From: Neoscytalidium dimidiatum
Lineage: Eukaryota; Ascomycota; Dothideomycetes; Botryosphaeriales; Botryosphaeriaceae
Reading direction: 5' to 3'
DNA: 64,000 bases
Assembly (NCBI GenBank): GCA_037367355.1
Contig: CM074699.1
Location: 620,001 to 684,000 of the forward strand
Position 1 is the first letter of the stretch, and every line of letters begins with the position of its first letter. Position numbers and translations under genes: made by a program. The notes beneath the pieces were generated by a model. The model was not told the origin of the DNA. It saw only the letters and a list, made by a program, of their open reading frames with translations, and made no database searches. Shown piece by piece: positions 32,874 through 41,910 of this stretch.

Positions 32874-33637
32874 TTAAGAGCTTTCGGCCGGCGGTGTGGG
32901 CTCCTTGTAAGGATTCTTCCTATGTCGTGCATCCGCCTTTGCAACTTGCTCCTGAACTTGCCCAACACGGTATTTCGGCTCGAGAAGGCCAGCCTGGATA
33001 TTCAAGAGTTTCGTCAGTCTTGGTATCCGTTGGGATCCGTACTCGTTGCTTGTCTGGTGTGATCTCCAACCCGACGCCAGATCCAGTGTGTGCCTGGTCT
33101 CCTGCAATTTGGATGCACCTGATAAGAAGATTGTACCGACATACCATTGAAAGCAGCCTCCAGCAGGTCTCACTCGGCTGCGCACCCACACCAAGCCAGT
33201 ACTGCGCACGCGACCTGTCCAGCTTGATATCCTTGTACGGCCGACCAGTGGTATCGCCTGGCAGCGGAGGCTTAGGAATCGGGTCATAAGTGCCTTTGAA
33301 AGCTCCAGCGTCAGCTTTTCCATCTTCCATCTTCCTCAATGCAGTATGTATTCCTCCAACCCCATCTTTTCCATTCGGCGCGTGCTTCCGGTCCCAACTC
33401 CCCGTAATCCAACGCGAATGGTGATCAAATCTATGGAATGGGCGTATGCGTACCGAGAACTTCAAGCGGTTTGCTGCCTCTTGCCGTCCTGCTCGCAATT
33501 CATGTTTTAGCTGCGAAGCTCTTTTCTTCTGACTTTCGAACCGTCGGGAGATGCGCTTACCGTGCGTGGGCGACGACTACGTTGTAGAAAGGCGCATGAC
33601 GCTTGCCGAAGCGCGCGAGCCGTATCTTAAGGACCAT
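32874..33637 (-). CDS. mrps16: Mitochondrial small-subunit ribosomal protein bS16m
   Basis: complement(join(32874..32993, 33145..33293, 33454..33488, 33561..33637)), 126 residues. bS16 binds rRNA in the small subunit of the mitochondrial ribosome. The start 'MVLKIRLARFGKRHAPFYNV' and later 'YDPIPK', 'KDIKLD', 'YWLGVGAQPSETCWRLLSM' and 'GLLEPKYRVG' are diagnostic. A 35-nt internal exon (33488-33454) encodes 'TARGSKPLEVL', exactly the conserved stretch that would otherwise be missing. It is flanked by introns of 72, 160 and 151 nt and is easily overlooked. The C-terminus is a charged fungal extension. No transit peptide is obvious, which is common for bS16m. The upstream in-frame ATG at 33802 is rejected. 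Confidence 0.93.
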
Positions 33638-34052
33638 GCTGGGCGGCGGTGGTAACGATGAAGTAAACTGCGTTCGCTCAATTATGGGCCGATGCGCGCA
33701 ATGCCCACGGACGGGTTCTGGAGAGCCGGCGATACTTTTTGCCGGTGTTGCAGGGATCGGTGCTATTGCTGTGTCGCGTGAAAGGGTGCAACGCTTCCGC
33801 ACTTCTGGCTGCCTTCAGGAATTATCTTATGCAGATCAAGGGTGATTGGTGGAGTTGGGAAGGCCTAGCAAATGTGGAAGGGAATTAGATTTGCAGATTT
33901 GGATTATCGTGATTTCCTCTTTGGGAGCGCTGACATGATCAACGCGATGTGATGTAATCGTTGTGCCTGCCCGCCTTCGTCCGGCTTCCATCCACACCAC
34001 CAACAACTTTTCCACTTCTTCTTAGTCGATGTTCCGGACAACTAGAAAATTG
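33638..34052. other. Divergent promoter region of bS16m and NAD(P)HX epimerase
   Basis: About 415 bases between two divergent housekeeping genes. No TATA box was seen. Both flanking genes relate to mitochondria or nicotinamide repair, so a shared promoter is plausible. Confidence 0.45.
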
Positions 34053-34055
34053 ATG

Positions 34056-35165
34056 ATGGCACTTAAAGTTGGTGAATTCCTGGAGCTCCAGTGTCTTTGC
34101 TAATCGTTCCCAAGACTCTTTCTGCGAGGAATGCAGCGGAGCTCGATAAAGAGCTCATGAGCACCGGCGCTTTTTCCATTGATCAATTAATGGAGTTGGC
34201 TGGTCTCTCTGTCTCTCAAGCTGGTATACTCCTAGTAACGTTGCTCTCATTATCGTACATGCTGACAGACCACTTAGTTTTCAAGCTTCAACCTCTGAGT
34301 CAGGGCAAGCGCATTCTAGTAGCCTGCGGACCTGGCAACAACGGTAATATCGACCCAGCCGAAGTCAGTCGAAAGATTAAGCTCATGTTCTTTAGGCGGC
34401 GATGGTCTTGTCGCTGCACGACACCTCTGGCATTATGGCTATGAGCCCACTGTCTACTATCCGAAGCAGAGCAAAAATGAACTCTACCAGGTGCGCTGCG
34501 GCTATTGTGAACACCAAAGAGCTATCTCTAACATCCACAAGCGTCTCAAGAAGCAGTTAGAAGACCTCAACGTTCCTTTTATTGACGACTTTGACGCTGC
34601 GCTCGGCGCTGCTGACCATGTCGTTGATGCCATTTTCGGTACGTTTGCAGCGCTCTCTCGCATAGCTCAAAGACTGTGGCCATGGCTTTGAGAGAAACAC
34701 ATGGAATCGATGCAAGAATTCTGCTCATTTTCCGTGATCCTGACCTACTCTCAGGCTTCAGTTTCAGCGGCGAGGTACGCGAACCGTTCCCCAAGGTCAT
34801 CGAGGCTCTCCGGGACACCAAGGTGCCTGTGTTGGCCGTCGACGCACCTTCGAGCTGGAACATCGAGACCGGCCCTCCCGAGTCCGGCCCCGGCAAGGGC
34901 TTCCACCCTCCGGCTTTGATCAGTCTGACGGCGCCAAAGCCGTTAGTGAAATGGTTCAAAGGAAGACATTTCCTCGGAGGACGGTAAGTTGGCCAAATCG
35001 AACACAATACTACTTTCAGCACATACCTTTCGGCACTTTTCTGACATTTTGCACCGAAACAGGTTCTTGAACAAGGCTTTAGCGGAAAAGTATGGTCTCG
35101 ACATCCCCCCGTACGAAGGTATTGATCAGGTTGTTGAGGTGTCAGCTGAGGGCCAGAAGTTGTAA
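34056..35165 (+). CDS. NAXE: NAD(P)H-hydrate epimerase (YjeF N-terminal domain)
   Basis: join(34056..34067, 34115..34223, 34278..34343, 34396..34490, 34542..34638, 34755..34983, 35063..35165), 236 residues. The enzyme (EC 5.1.99.6) interconverts R and S forms of hydrated NAD(P)H so the ADP/ATP-dependent dehydratase can repair them. The YjeF_N features are present: 'STGAFSIDQLMELAG', the nucleotide loop 'CGPGNNGGDGLVAARHLWH', 'DHVVDAIFGFSFSGEVREPF', 'VDAPSSWNIETGP' and 'LISLTAPK'. No kinase domain is fused, as usual in fungi. The first coding exon is only 12 nt (MALK), joined to 'TLSARNAAELDKEL' by a 47-nt intron with a GCTAAT branch. An ATG at 34053 would add one Met. Seven exons in 1.1 kb is unusually split for this window. 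Confidence 0.93.
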
Positions 35166-36969
35166 GCTTTGACTTACTTAGATGAGTAACGACAATTGAA
35201 TGACGCAAGCTCAATGAACTCCTTTTGCAATGTCCTTGCTGCGATCAACGGAAATTTTACTGTTCTCCGATGACCTGGAGCGGCGGTCAACCACCCACTC
35301 AGATCAGATGATAGAAGTTCATAATACTTCTGTAAATGTTTCCCAATACTCGGTCAAACTACGCCAGACCCAGCTTCGCTTCCCCAATAGTTTCAGTGGC
35401 AGGCGAGAGTACCGGGTGCTCCACTCACGATTAGACGGCAATGAGTGTGGCACCACCAGCGTCGACGAGTGGAGCCGTCAAGAGCTAGCACCTGAACGAT
35501 CTTGCAGATTCTGGAGCCAACAACACTCGAGTTTCGCCACCAATAGCAACATTTTCTTTTTTTTTTTTATTATTATTGAAATGCAGAATAAGCTATATGC
35601 AATCCGAATCGACCTAGCCTCCGCGTTCAGTGCATGTGCGCAGCGCTGATTCTCTAAGGCTCCTATTTTTGGCTTCTACATGTATCCATATGGATGAAAG
35701 CCGGATGATCTGGAACAGATCCAACAGTAAGCATATGACTGACTCAGCGATGATGATTAAAGAAAGAGGATAAGGCGCATGTCCACTCACTTGATCGAGC
35801 TCGGTTAGCTCACTACTACTTTCTGTCTGCCCTCCTCTTATAGGCTCTTCCCTGGATATTCGAACCACCTACTGTGCGTCTTTTGTCCGAGCTAAGCAGA
35901 CCAGACTGACCCATTACAAATGCGGCAGTGAGAGCTGATCCCCACGTATCGGAAAGACCAATGGGCATCGTTCCCGTGAGTGGAGTTGCCGATGCACGAA
36001 GCCGACGACTACCGAGCTCTTCAATTTAAAGAGACGGGACTCCCGTCGTCCCCAGTAGGTCGCTGTTACTTCGGGTTTGTACGTCTCAGACCGCAGTCCC
36101 CCCTCAGGTTAGACTGCCCTTGTCCTCCAGTCGGCGGCCAAAACTCAGCAGCACTTCATTATCAAAGATACGGAAACCAATACCCAGTGTGGTCTGGTTT
36201 AGGTAAGTCCCAGAACAAGCAGGAACAACACAAAGTTTCTCAAGATTGAACTATCTTTCTTCCAGGGAGGAAGCTACTTAAACATTGGGGCGCAGAATAA
36301 TGCTGATTATACACCGAAGCAATACGAATCCGTTGCCGCCGCACTCGGCCGAGCTGGACCTGTCGCTACTGTCGTGCACATGAAAAGATGGCCCGGCCTC
36401 ACAAGTAGGCAAGGATGCAGCGGAGCAGTGGATTTATCAGCACCGGAAGCAGCGAAGTCCGCTTCCGGATTGCGTGTTACCAACAGCAGGCGGCGCAATA
36501 CGCTGCTGACATATCGCACAGCTCGTCGGCGTCTCAGATTCCCCCGATGAAGCTCGCATCGGTGTTGATGATTGTCAGCAGAAGGCAGCTTGCTTACTGT
36601 GGAGGTGTACCTTGCAGGCAAAGCAGGGACCCGAAAATCAGCGGGAGAATTCCGCAAAGCGTCAGGGCTGGAAAGGGCTTAGCGCAGTGCTCGTCTCCGT
36701 CAAGGAATTGTCCGATCCGTCGGATTTATCGCGCTACCCCTCCATCGCCGCCTGAGGCCTGAATGCCCCTCCGCTGCCATCACGCAAGTCCGACACGACG
36801 TCAGCTAAGCAATCGCCAATCATGGCGCATCGACGAAGACCCTGTCGGCACGGCGTGAGCTCGAACGACGCCCTGCAATTGGTTAATTAGCTCCTTCGCC
36901 CGGCCTGAAGCTCGGCCGCTGCGCCGACACCCTCCAGCAGAAAAGGCGCTCCCGGACCGGCTCTATTCC
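35166..36969. other. Intergenic stretch with unassigned spliced-looking fragments
   Basis: No gene I can name. Around 36130-36370 a GTAAGT...TTCCAG pair separates two short open stretches ('ALHYQRYGNQYPVWSG' and 'GSYLNIGAQNNADYTPKQYE'). This could be the remnant of a gene or a short unrecognised one. The rest is ordinary sequence with an AT run near 35560. Confidence 0.35.
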
Positions 36970-37932
36970 ATGCGCTTCACGGCATTTCTATTCGGCCTGT
37001 TGGCAGCTGTATTCGGAGCATACCTTCACGCGACCTTCTTTACAGACACTACCCCAAACATGTCAGCCCCACATCTGCTTAAGAATTCCTTACCAATCCT
37101 CGCCCGCTTGTCCTCGCGCCTCTCCTACAAAAGCGCCGCCCCCGCCGCTACCTCATTATTCTCCAGATCACCAGCTTCAGCTTCAGCTTCAGTCACTCCT
37201 CTCTTCCACGCTAATTCTCGCGCCTTCAGCACCTCCAACACAATGGCCTCCAGCAAGCCCTTCCTCGACGTCGTCAAGGAGCGCCGCACCTACTACCAGC
37301 TCAACAACACTTCTCCCATCTCCGATGACCGCATCCTGGAGATCGTGAACGACATCGTTCTGTCCGTTCCCTCCTCCTTTAACAGCCAGAGCGCCCGCCT
37401 CGTCGTTCTTCTCAAGAAGGAGCACGAGAAGTTCTGGGATATCACCAAGGAGGTCCTAAAGCCTCAGGTCCCTGCTGAGCAGTTCCCCTCGACCGAGGGC
37501 AGGCTGAACGGCTTCAAGGCCGGCTACGGCACTGTGAGCAGAACCCGCCTTCACTTATTCCCTTCCCATTGTCGCGTTTCAATGTCAGGAATCTCCCGCT
37601 AATGTTCGCTATAGATCCTGTTCTTCGAGGATCCCGCCCCAGTCAAGGAGCTCCAGAGCAAGTTCGCCCTGTACGCCCAGCACTTCCCCACCTGGTCGGA
37701 GCACACCTCCGCCATGCACCAGTTCGCCCTGTGGGCCGGCCTTGAGGCCGAGGGCTTCGGCGCCAACCTCCAGCACTACAACCCCGTCGTCGACCGCAAG
37801 GTCCAGGAGGAGTGGAACGTCCCTAAGGAGTGGGCCCTCCGCGCCCAGCTCGTCTTCGGCGGCCGCGCCGGCGAGCCTGGCCCCAAGGACCAGAAGCCGC
37901 TGTCCGAGCGCGTCTTCGTCTATGGCAAATAA
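36970..37932 (+). CDS. Nitroreductase-family protein (Frm2/Hbn1-like)
   Basis: join(36970..37533, 37615..37932), 293 residues from the first ATG. The core from 'MASSKPFLDVVKERRTYYQL' (ATG 37243) has the FMN-binding pattern of small fungal nitroreductases: 'KERRTYYQL', 'VPSSFNSQSARLVVLL', 'ILFFEDPAPVK' and 'HQFALWAGLEAEGFGANLQHY'. Yeast relatives Frm2 and Hbn1 take part in lipid signalling and oxidative-stress responses; the physiological substrate is unknown. Upstream residues form a hydrophobic segment (1-30) and a Ser/Ala/Arg-rich stretch ending 'FHANSRAFSTS' that looks like a mitochondrial presequence. Starts at 36970, 37060 and 37243 could therefore give differently targeted forms. The single 81-nt intron is phase 0 between 'GYGT' and 'ILFF'. 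Confidence 0.9.
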
Positions 37933-39819
37933 ATGCTCGACGGGCAAGATCATAACAATTTGATGGAATGAAATTAGTTTGGCGTTGGAAGGATCACGAC
38001 TAAGCGGGTGCACTTCTTGCTGCGCTAGATCACGTAGACAAGATGTTTGAGAGACAAATTAACACTTTTCCCGCAAGATTGTCGTGTGCCTACCACTGAC
38101 GGAGGTCTGTGACGTGAAAGAGTGTAGGATTCGCTATGAATCACCGGCGTGGAGATCAAGTTCCCGGAAGCAACGGATGACGCCGCTAACTACCGGCTAC
38201 AACGAAAGCGCTTGAAAGATTAAGTGCCTCCTGCGGTAATGTCGTCCGCTAGCAGAGGCGAAAATCGGGATTCGAGGAAATGGGCACAAGTGCCCGCATC
38301 AGATGCGCCCTACTGGATAAGTAAGGATAACGACTATCCACAACTATCCAGGATAACGAAGGATTCTAACTATCTACGATCATCCCGAGATTGATTGGCT
38401 ACGCTTATTAGATAGTACTTTGACCTTCGCGGTTAAATTAAAAGTTTTAATGCAACACCTATTAGAGGTAACACGGCCTATCCAACTCTAATGTTACGTG
38501 ACTTCTTGTTGTACTATTGCTCCCTTCTCTTCGTCTCAAGGTAAACCCTTCGACAGCCCTAAATCTACTAGAAGATTCCGAATCCTAGTAGTAGAGGCCC
38601 GCCATTACAGGTAGGATCTCCTCATTGGCGTCAAGTGTTGTAAGAACAAGGAGAACCACTTCCAATGGGCAACATCAACACGGACGAACTGTCAGGAGTG
38701 TCAAAATGCATGAATACAAGCTCTTGGCGCCACATGGCACCATTGAAAGGTTCTATCATCACTCGAGATAGCAGCGTTCGCCCTCGAAGTAGATCCGTAC
38801 CCGTATCAAGCCCGCCATCCGTAATTGCCTTAAGGAATGAAAGGATGAGCTGGATGGAATTCGTCTTGTCCACGAAGGTACTTTTCTGGATCTACTTCTT
38901 TGTGCGCCACGCTTGTAGGTACGATATCTGATTTGTGTGCTAAAGTCTATTAGCAGTCTGGATCTGGCGTGGCCTCGTTCGAAAATCGCTCTTAACCATA
39001 TCCCCGTGTCGGTGGGCAATGAGCTTTGCAGATCTTGATGCTTTCTAATCCTGATGGGAACTAAGATCGCAGGTGTGAGGGATCAACTTCCGAGGCACGA
39101 ATTGATCGGATCAATTCATATAAGCGATCCGGAGGAAGAATTCGCATCTAGTCTCCTCGCTCGAACGGCAAATGGCGTGGAATCTCGTCCGGTCGCTGGA
39201 GGCTACTTTCAACGAAAGCCTTTGGGTCACTAATGACGTGAAGAACCGACTCTTCTGCTTTATCGATTGATGCGAATGTCTGTCCGATTAATAGAATGCC
39301 GGGTAAATTCCGGGAGGAGGTCATCGTAGTCAACTGTCGTATTTTTGGGTGCTCGGTGGGAGGAAGTCTTGGTATTCGCGTCAGAACGCGTCCACTCTTT
39401 AATCGCGTTGGACGCATTATGAGCCATTGCGGCTTAGCGGGCCGCTAAATCTAACGCGAATAACAAGAAGCCCTACCATCATAATACAGACTCTCCTTTC
39501 ATATAAAACTGCTACTGCTTGTATCTGCTGTCCGAGAATACCTGGGAGCGGCGTGAAGCCCACTGATTAAAGGGGGGTATCAGGGATAGAACAGCAGCAC
39601 TGGGAAATTTTTTGAGCCGAAGTTACGTGTTTGGTAGTGTATTCAAAACGGTGGTAGATGGAAAATTATGCCAAGCAATGGTATTTTCGTAACTTGCTGA
39701 ATATTTTTGACACAGTGATTTGAGTCATCCGTGCTTGTCCAGGAGAGGCTTAGTCGCGGGTCTTCCCGCAACCTCTTTCTCCGCCTAACTCACCTCGTCA
39801 TCATCATCATCCATGAGAG
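37933..39819. other. Left part of a gene-poor, TA-enriched island
   Basis: No supportable gene. From about 38320 to 38620 the DNA is rich in CTA/TAG words, with near-repeats of 'ggataacga' and 'actatc'. Frames are short and without family features. It looks like decayed repeat DNA next to the DUF7924-like ORF. Confidence 0.45.
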
Positions 39820-41121
39820 ATGCTCTCGCCTGCCAACCCGCGTACATATCTCCTGTCAGACTTTCAGAAAGAGCGCAAGCGCAAGCGCGACGACGATCCC
39901 GGAAAGAATGCCACGAAACGCTACTGCCAACTCTCTCCTCCGTCCTCCGTACCCGAACAACAGCTCGAGAATCCGCCGCCTCATACTTCTGCCTACACCC
40001 GCACCCTTTCCATCGCTGCCTGGGTCGATGACATCGCTGGTATTGCCGTGCCTCCGGAATGTCAAACCGACACCATGCCCTCCGACGTCACCGTGGCCGA
40101 CTCACGCGCCTCATCGTCGCGGTCGCGCGTCACACAGACACAAACGAAGGCATACCGCGGGTTGATCAAGGAGGCCGGCATCATCCCAGAGACATCCCGT
40201 CCGATACCGAATGGCATGCAAGCCATGGTCGACGATGCGTTGTCTGCTACGCCAGCCGCGCACGACGCCAATCTGCGCCTGGCCGCGTCCCTCTTCTGCA
40301 ATAAAACCCGCGAGCTGGTTGACGACGATGCCAACGAATCGGAGTGGAAGGCCGTGTTCTTCTCCATGGTCGATAAGGTATGCGTCGATGGCGAGATCAA
40401 GCTGGAGTGCGACCGGAACTGGTGTGAGGAGCTTCTCCCTCAATCGCAGCTTCTCCTTCCAACCTCGACCATCCCGCAACGGCGCCAAAGGGACAGCCAG
40501 GGCAGCACCGCCGTCCAAGAAAAGCTTCAGTTGCCCAACAAGCTGAAGAAGCCACGCCCGGACGTCCAGCTAAGCCTGGCTAAGGAGGTGTTTGTCAGCG
40601 GCGCAAGTGCCAACCTAGTCGATCGATGCTTAAGGATGAAGGGCCTGATCGCCAATCCTTCGCTAGAGTCCGGAGGCGGCTTCTTTCCCTTCCTCATCTG
40701 CAAGCTCAAATCCGGCGCCACTGGCGGCAACCTCTACGGTGCCCAGAACCAGGCCAGCGTTGCAGCCGCCATCGTCATCCGCATCTTCGCCGACCTGCAA
40801 GCCCAGCAGCCGCTAGCGCCCGTCAACGCCGATCCCTTGGTGCCCGTCTTCGCCGTGTGCTCCGAAAGCTCCTGCTTCCAGCTTTTCGCCTACTACCGCG
40901 CCGGCCAGGATCAATGTGTAGGCAGACGTTTCAAGCAATGGGACTCCACCAATGAGAACGATGCGCTCGATCTGGTTCAGTGTATTGCTGGTATCATGAG
41001 ATGGGCAAAAGACAGCCTAAAGAGCAAACTGGTGCAGGCGATAAAGGCTATTTTGGAGCATCCTCGCGAATCACCAGACGATCAATCAGAGGAACGGGCA
41101 GAGAGTGAGGCGCAAGGTTAG
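39820..41121 (+). CDS. DUF7924-like protein with a PD-(D/E)XK-type fold region
   Basis: 433 residues, one exon. The N-terminus ('LLSDFQKERKRKRDDDPGKN') is basic and likely nuclear. A disordered stretch (about 35-115) precedes 'YRGLIKEAGIIPE', 'FCNKTRELVDDDANESEWKAVF' and the core 'RPDVQLSLAKEVFV', 'GGFFPFLICKLKSGATGGNL' and 'AQNQASVAAAIVIRIFADL'. This order matches fungus-specific proteins of the DUF7924 type, thought to be related to PD-(D/E)XK nucleases. Many relatives have E-x-K in the 'FPFLI.E.K' strand. Here it is K-x-K ('ICKLKS'), so catalysis is doubtful. These proteins form large, variable families in filamentous ascomycetes. The ORF sits between TA-rich DNA and a broken CAC2 copy. 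Function unknown. Confidence 0.7.
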   Translation: MLSPANPRTYLLSDFQKERKRKRDDDPGKNATKRYCQLSPPSSVPEQQLENPPPHTSAYTRTLSIAAWVDDIAGIAVPPECQTDTMPSDVTVADSRASSSRSRVTQTQTKAYRGLIKEAGIIPETSRPIPNGMQAMVDDALSATPAAHDANLRLAASLFCNKTRELVDDDANESEWKAVFFSMVDKVCVDGEIKLECDRNWCEELLPQSQLLLPTSTIPQRRQRDSQGSTAVQEKLQLPNKLKKPRPDVQLSLAKEVFVSGASANLVDRCLRMKGLIANPSLESGGGFFPFLICKLKSGATGGNLYGAQNQASVAAAIVIRIFADLQAQQPLAPVNADPLVPVFAVCSESSCFQLFAYYRAGQDQCVGRRFKQWDSTNENDALDLVQCIAGIMRWAKDSLKSKLVQAIKAILEHPRESPDDQSEERAESEAQG

Positions 41122-41467
41122 TGTCGATGTTACTGTCACAAGACTCGCCCCGGCGCGATCACAGGGGACTCAGGCATGTTCTCCTGGGAAATAGGAAGGT
41201 GTAATTGCTTGCGTGAGCGAGGAATGGGGGGTCAGATGGGAAATAGGCGAGCCAGGAAGTTTTAAAACCAGACCTGGGGAATTGAGTCAATCCTTGGCAA
41301 GAAGACAGCTACAACTTGCGATAGGATTGGGGCGCCTTTATTCATTTGCTTTTCTCCGCGCGTTTAGTCGATGGACCTGGGCGACACTTCCTTCCGGAGG
41401 CAAGGTGTTACTATGCAAAAGTTGACCTCTCTCCACCGCCGCGTCTCCGGCTACCCCCTTAGCCATT

Positions 41468-41910
41468 ATGAAGGCTGCTCCATTACTCGTCTCGTGGCAC
41501 GACGACAACGCCGCTATCTACTTAGCCCACTTCTACACCCACGAAAAGGGTCGTCTGGCCACCGCCTGCGGCGACAACAACGTCAGGGTAAGCTTTTACG
41601 CCCGCCCAGCTCAGCGCCCTGCCATCGCCGTTGCTGACGCCTGGGCATAGCTTTGAAAGATCGAAGGTTCCGGTGAATACCGGAAGGTCGTCTACCTCTC
41701 TACTCTAGTAAAGCACACACAGTCGGTCATCGTCGTCCGATGCCCCCACCCGGTGAGGCGGTGGGGGGGTACGCCAAATCCTCCCCTCGCTGTCCCCCGT
41801 CGCCCTCCTCTGACAACAGCCTTCCGCAGGCGACCTCCTCGGGAGTGCCGGCGACGACGACAATGTCCTGCTGTGGGTGCTATCTCCTTTCGGAAACCGA
41901 CTTGCGCCGC
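41468..41910 (+). pseudogene. Truncated, broken copy of CAF-1 subunit B (Cac2, WD40)
   Basis: The 5' end of a chromatin assembly factor 1 subunit B gene. 'MKAAPLLVSWHDDNAAIYLA' and 'GRLATACGDNNVR' are followed by a normal 63-nt intron (41588-41650), 'KIEGSGEYRKVVYLSTLVKH' and, after another intron-like gap, 'GSAGDDDNVLLWVLS'. The Trp codon expected after 'NVRL' is TGA (41654-41656). The frame also shifts by one base just before the second intron (near 41740). No further WD repeats follow, so the copy is cut off after about 100 residues. The retained introns show that it arose by DNA duplication, not from mRNA. A full copy should exist elsewhere. Confidence 0.75.

Noticed and set aside
33294..33560. 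Single 226-nt intron in bS16m giving 'HARKMEDGKADAGAFKGTYDP'
   Set aside because: A 35-nt exon inside encodes the conserved 'TARGSKPLEVL' with good splice sites and correct phase, so two introns fit better.
35840..35885. TTCGAACC word resembling a tRNA B box
   Set aside because: No matching T stem, D arm or acceptor stem could be formed around it.
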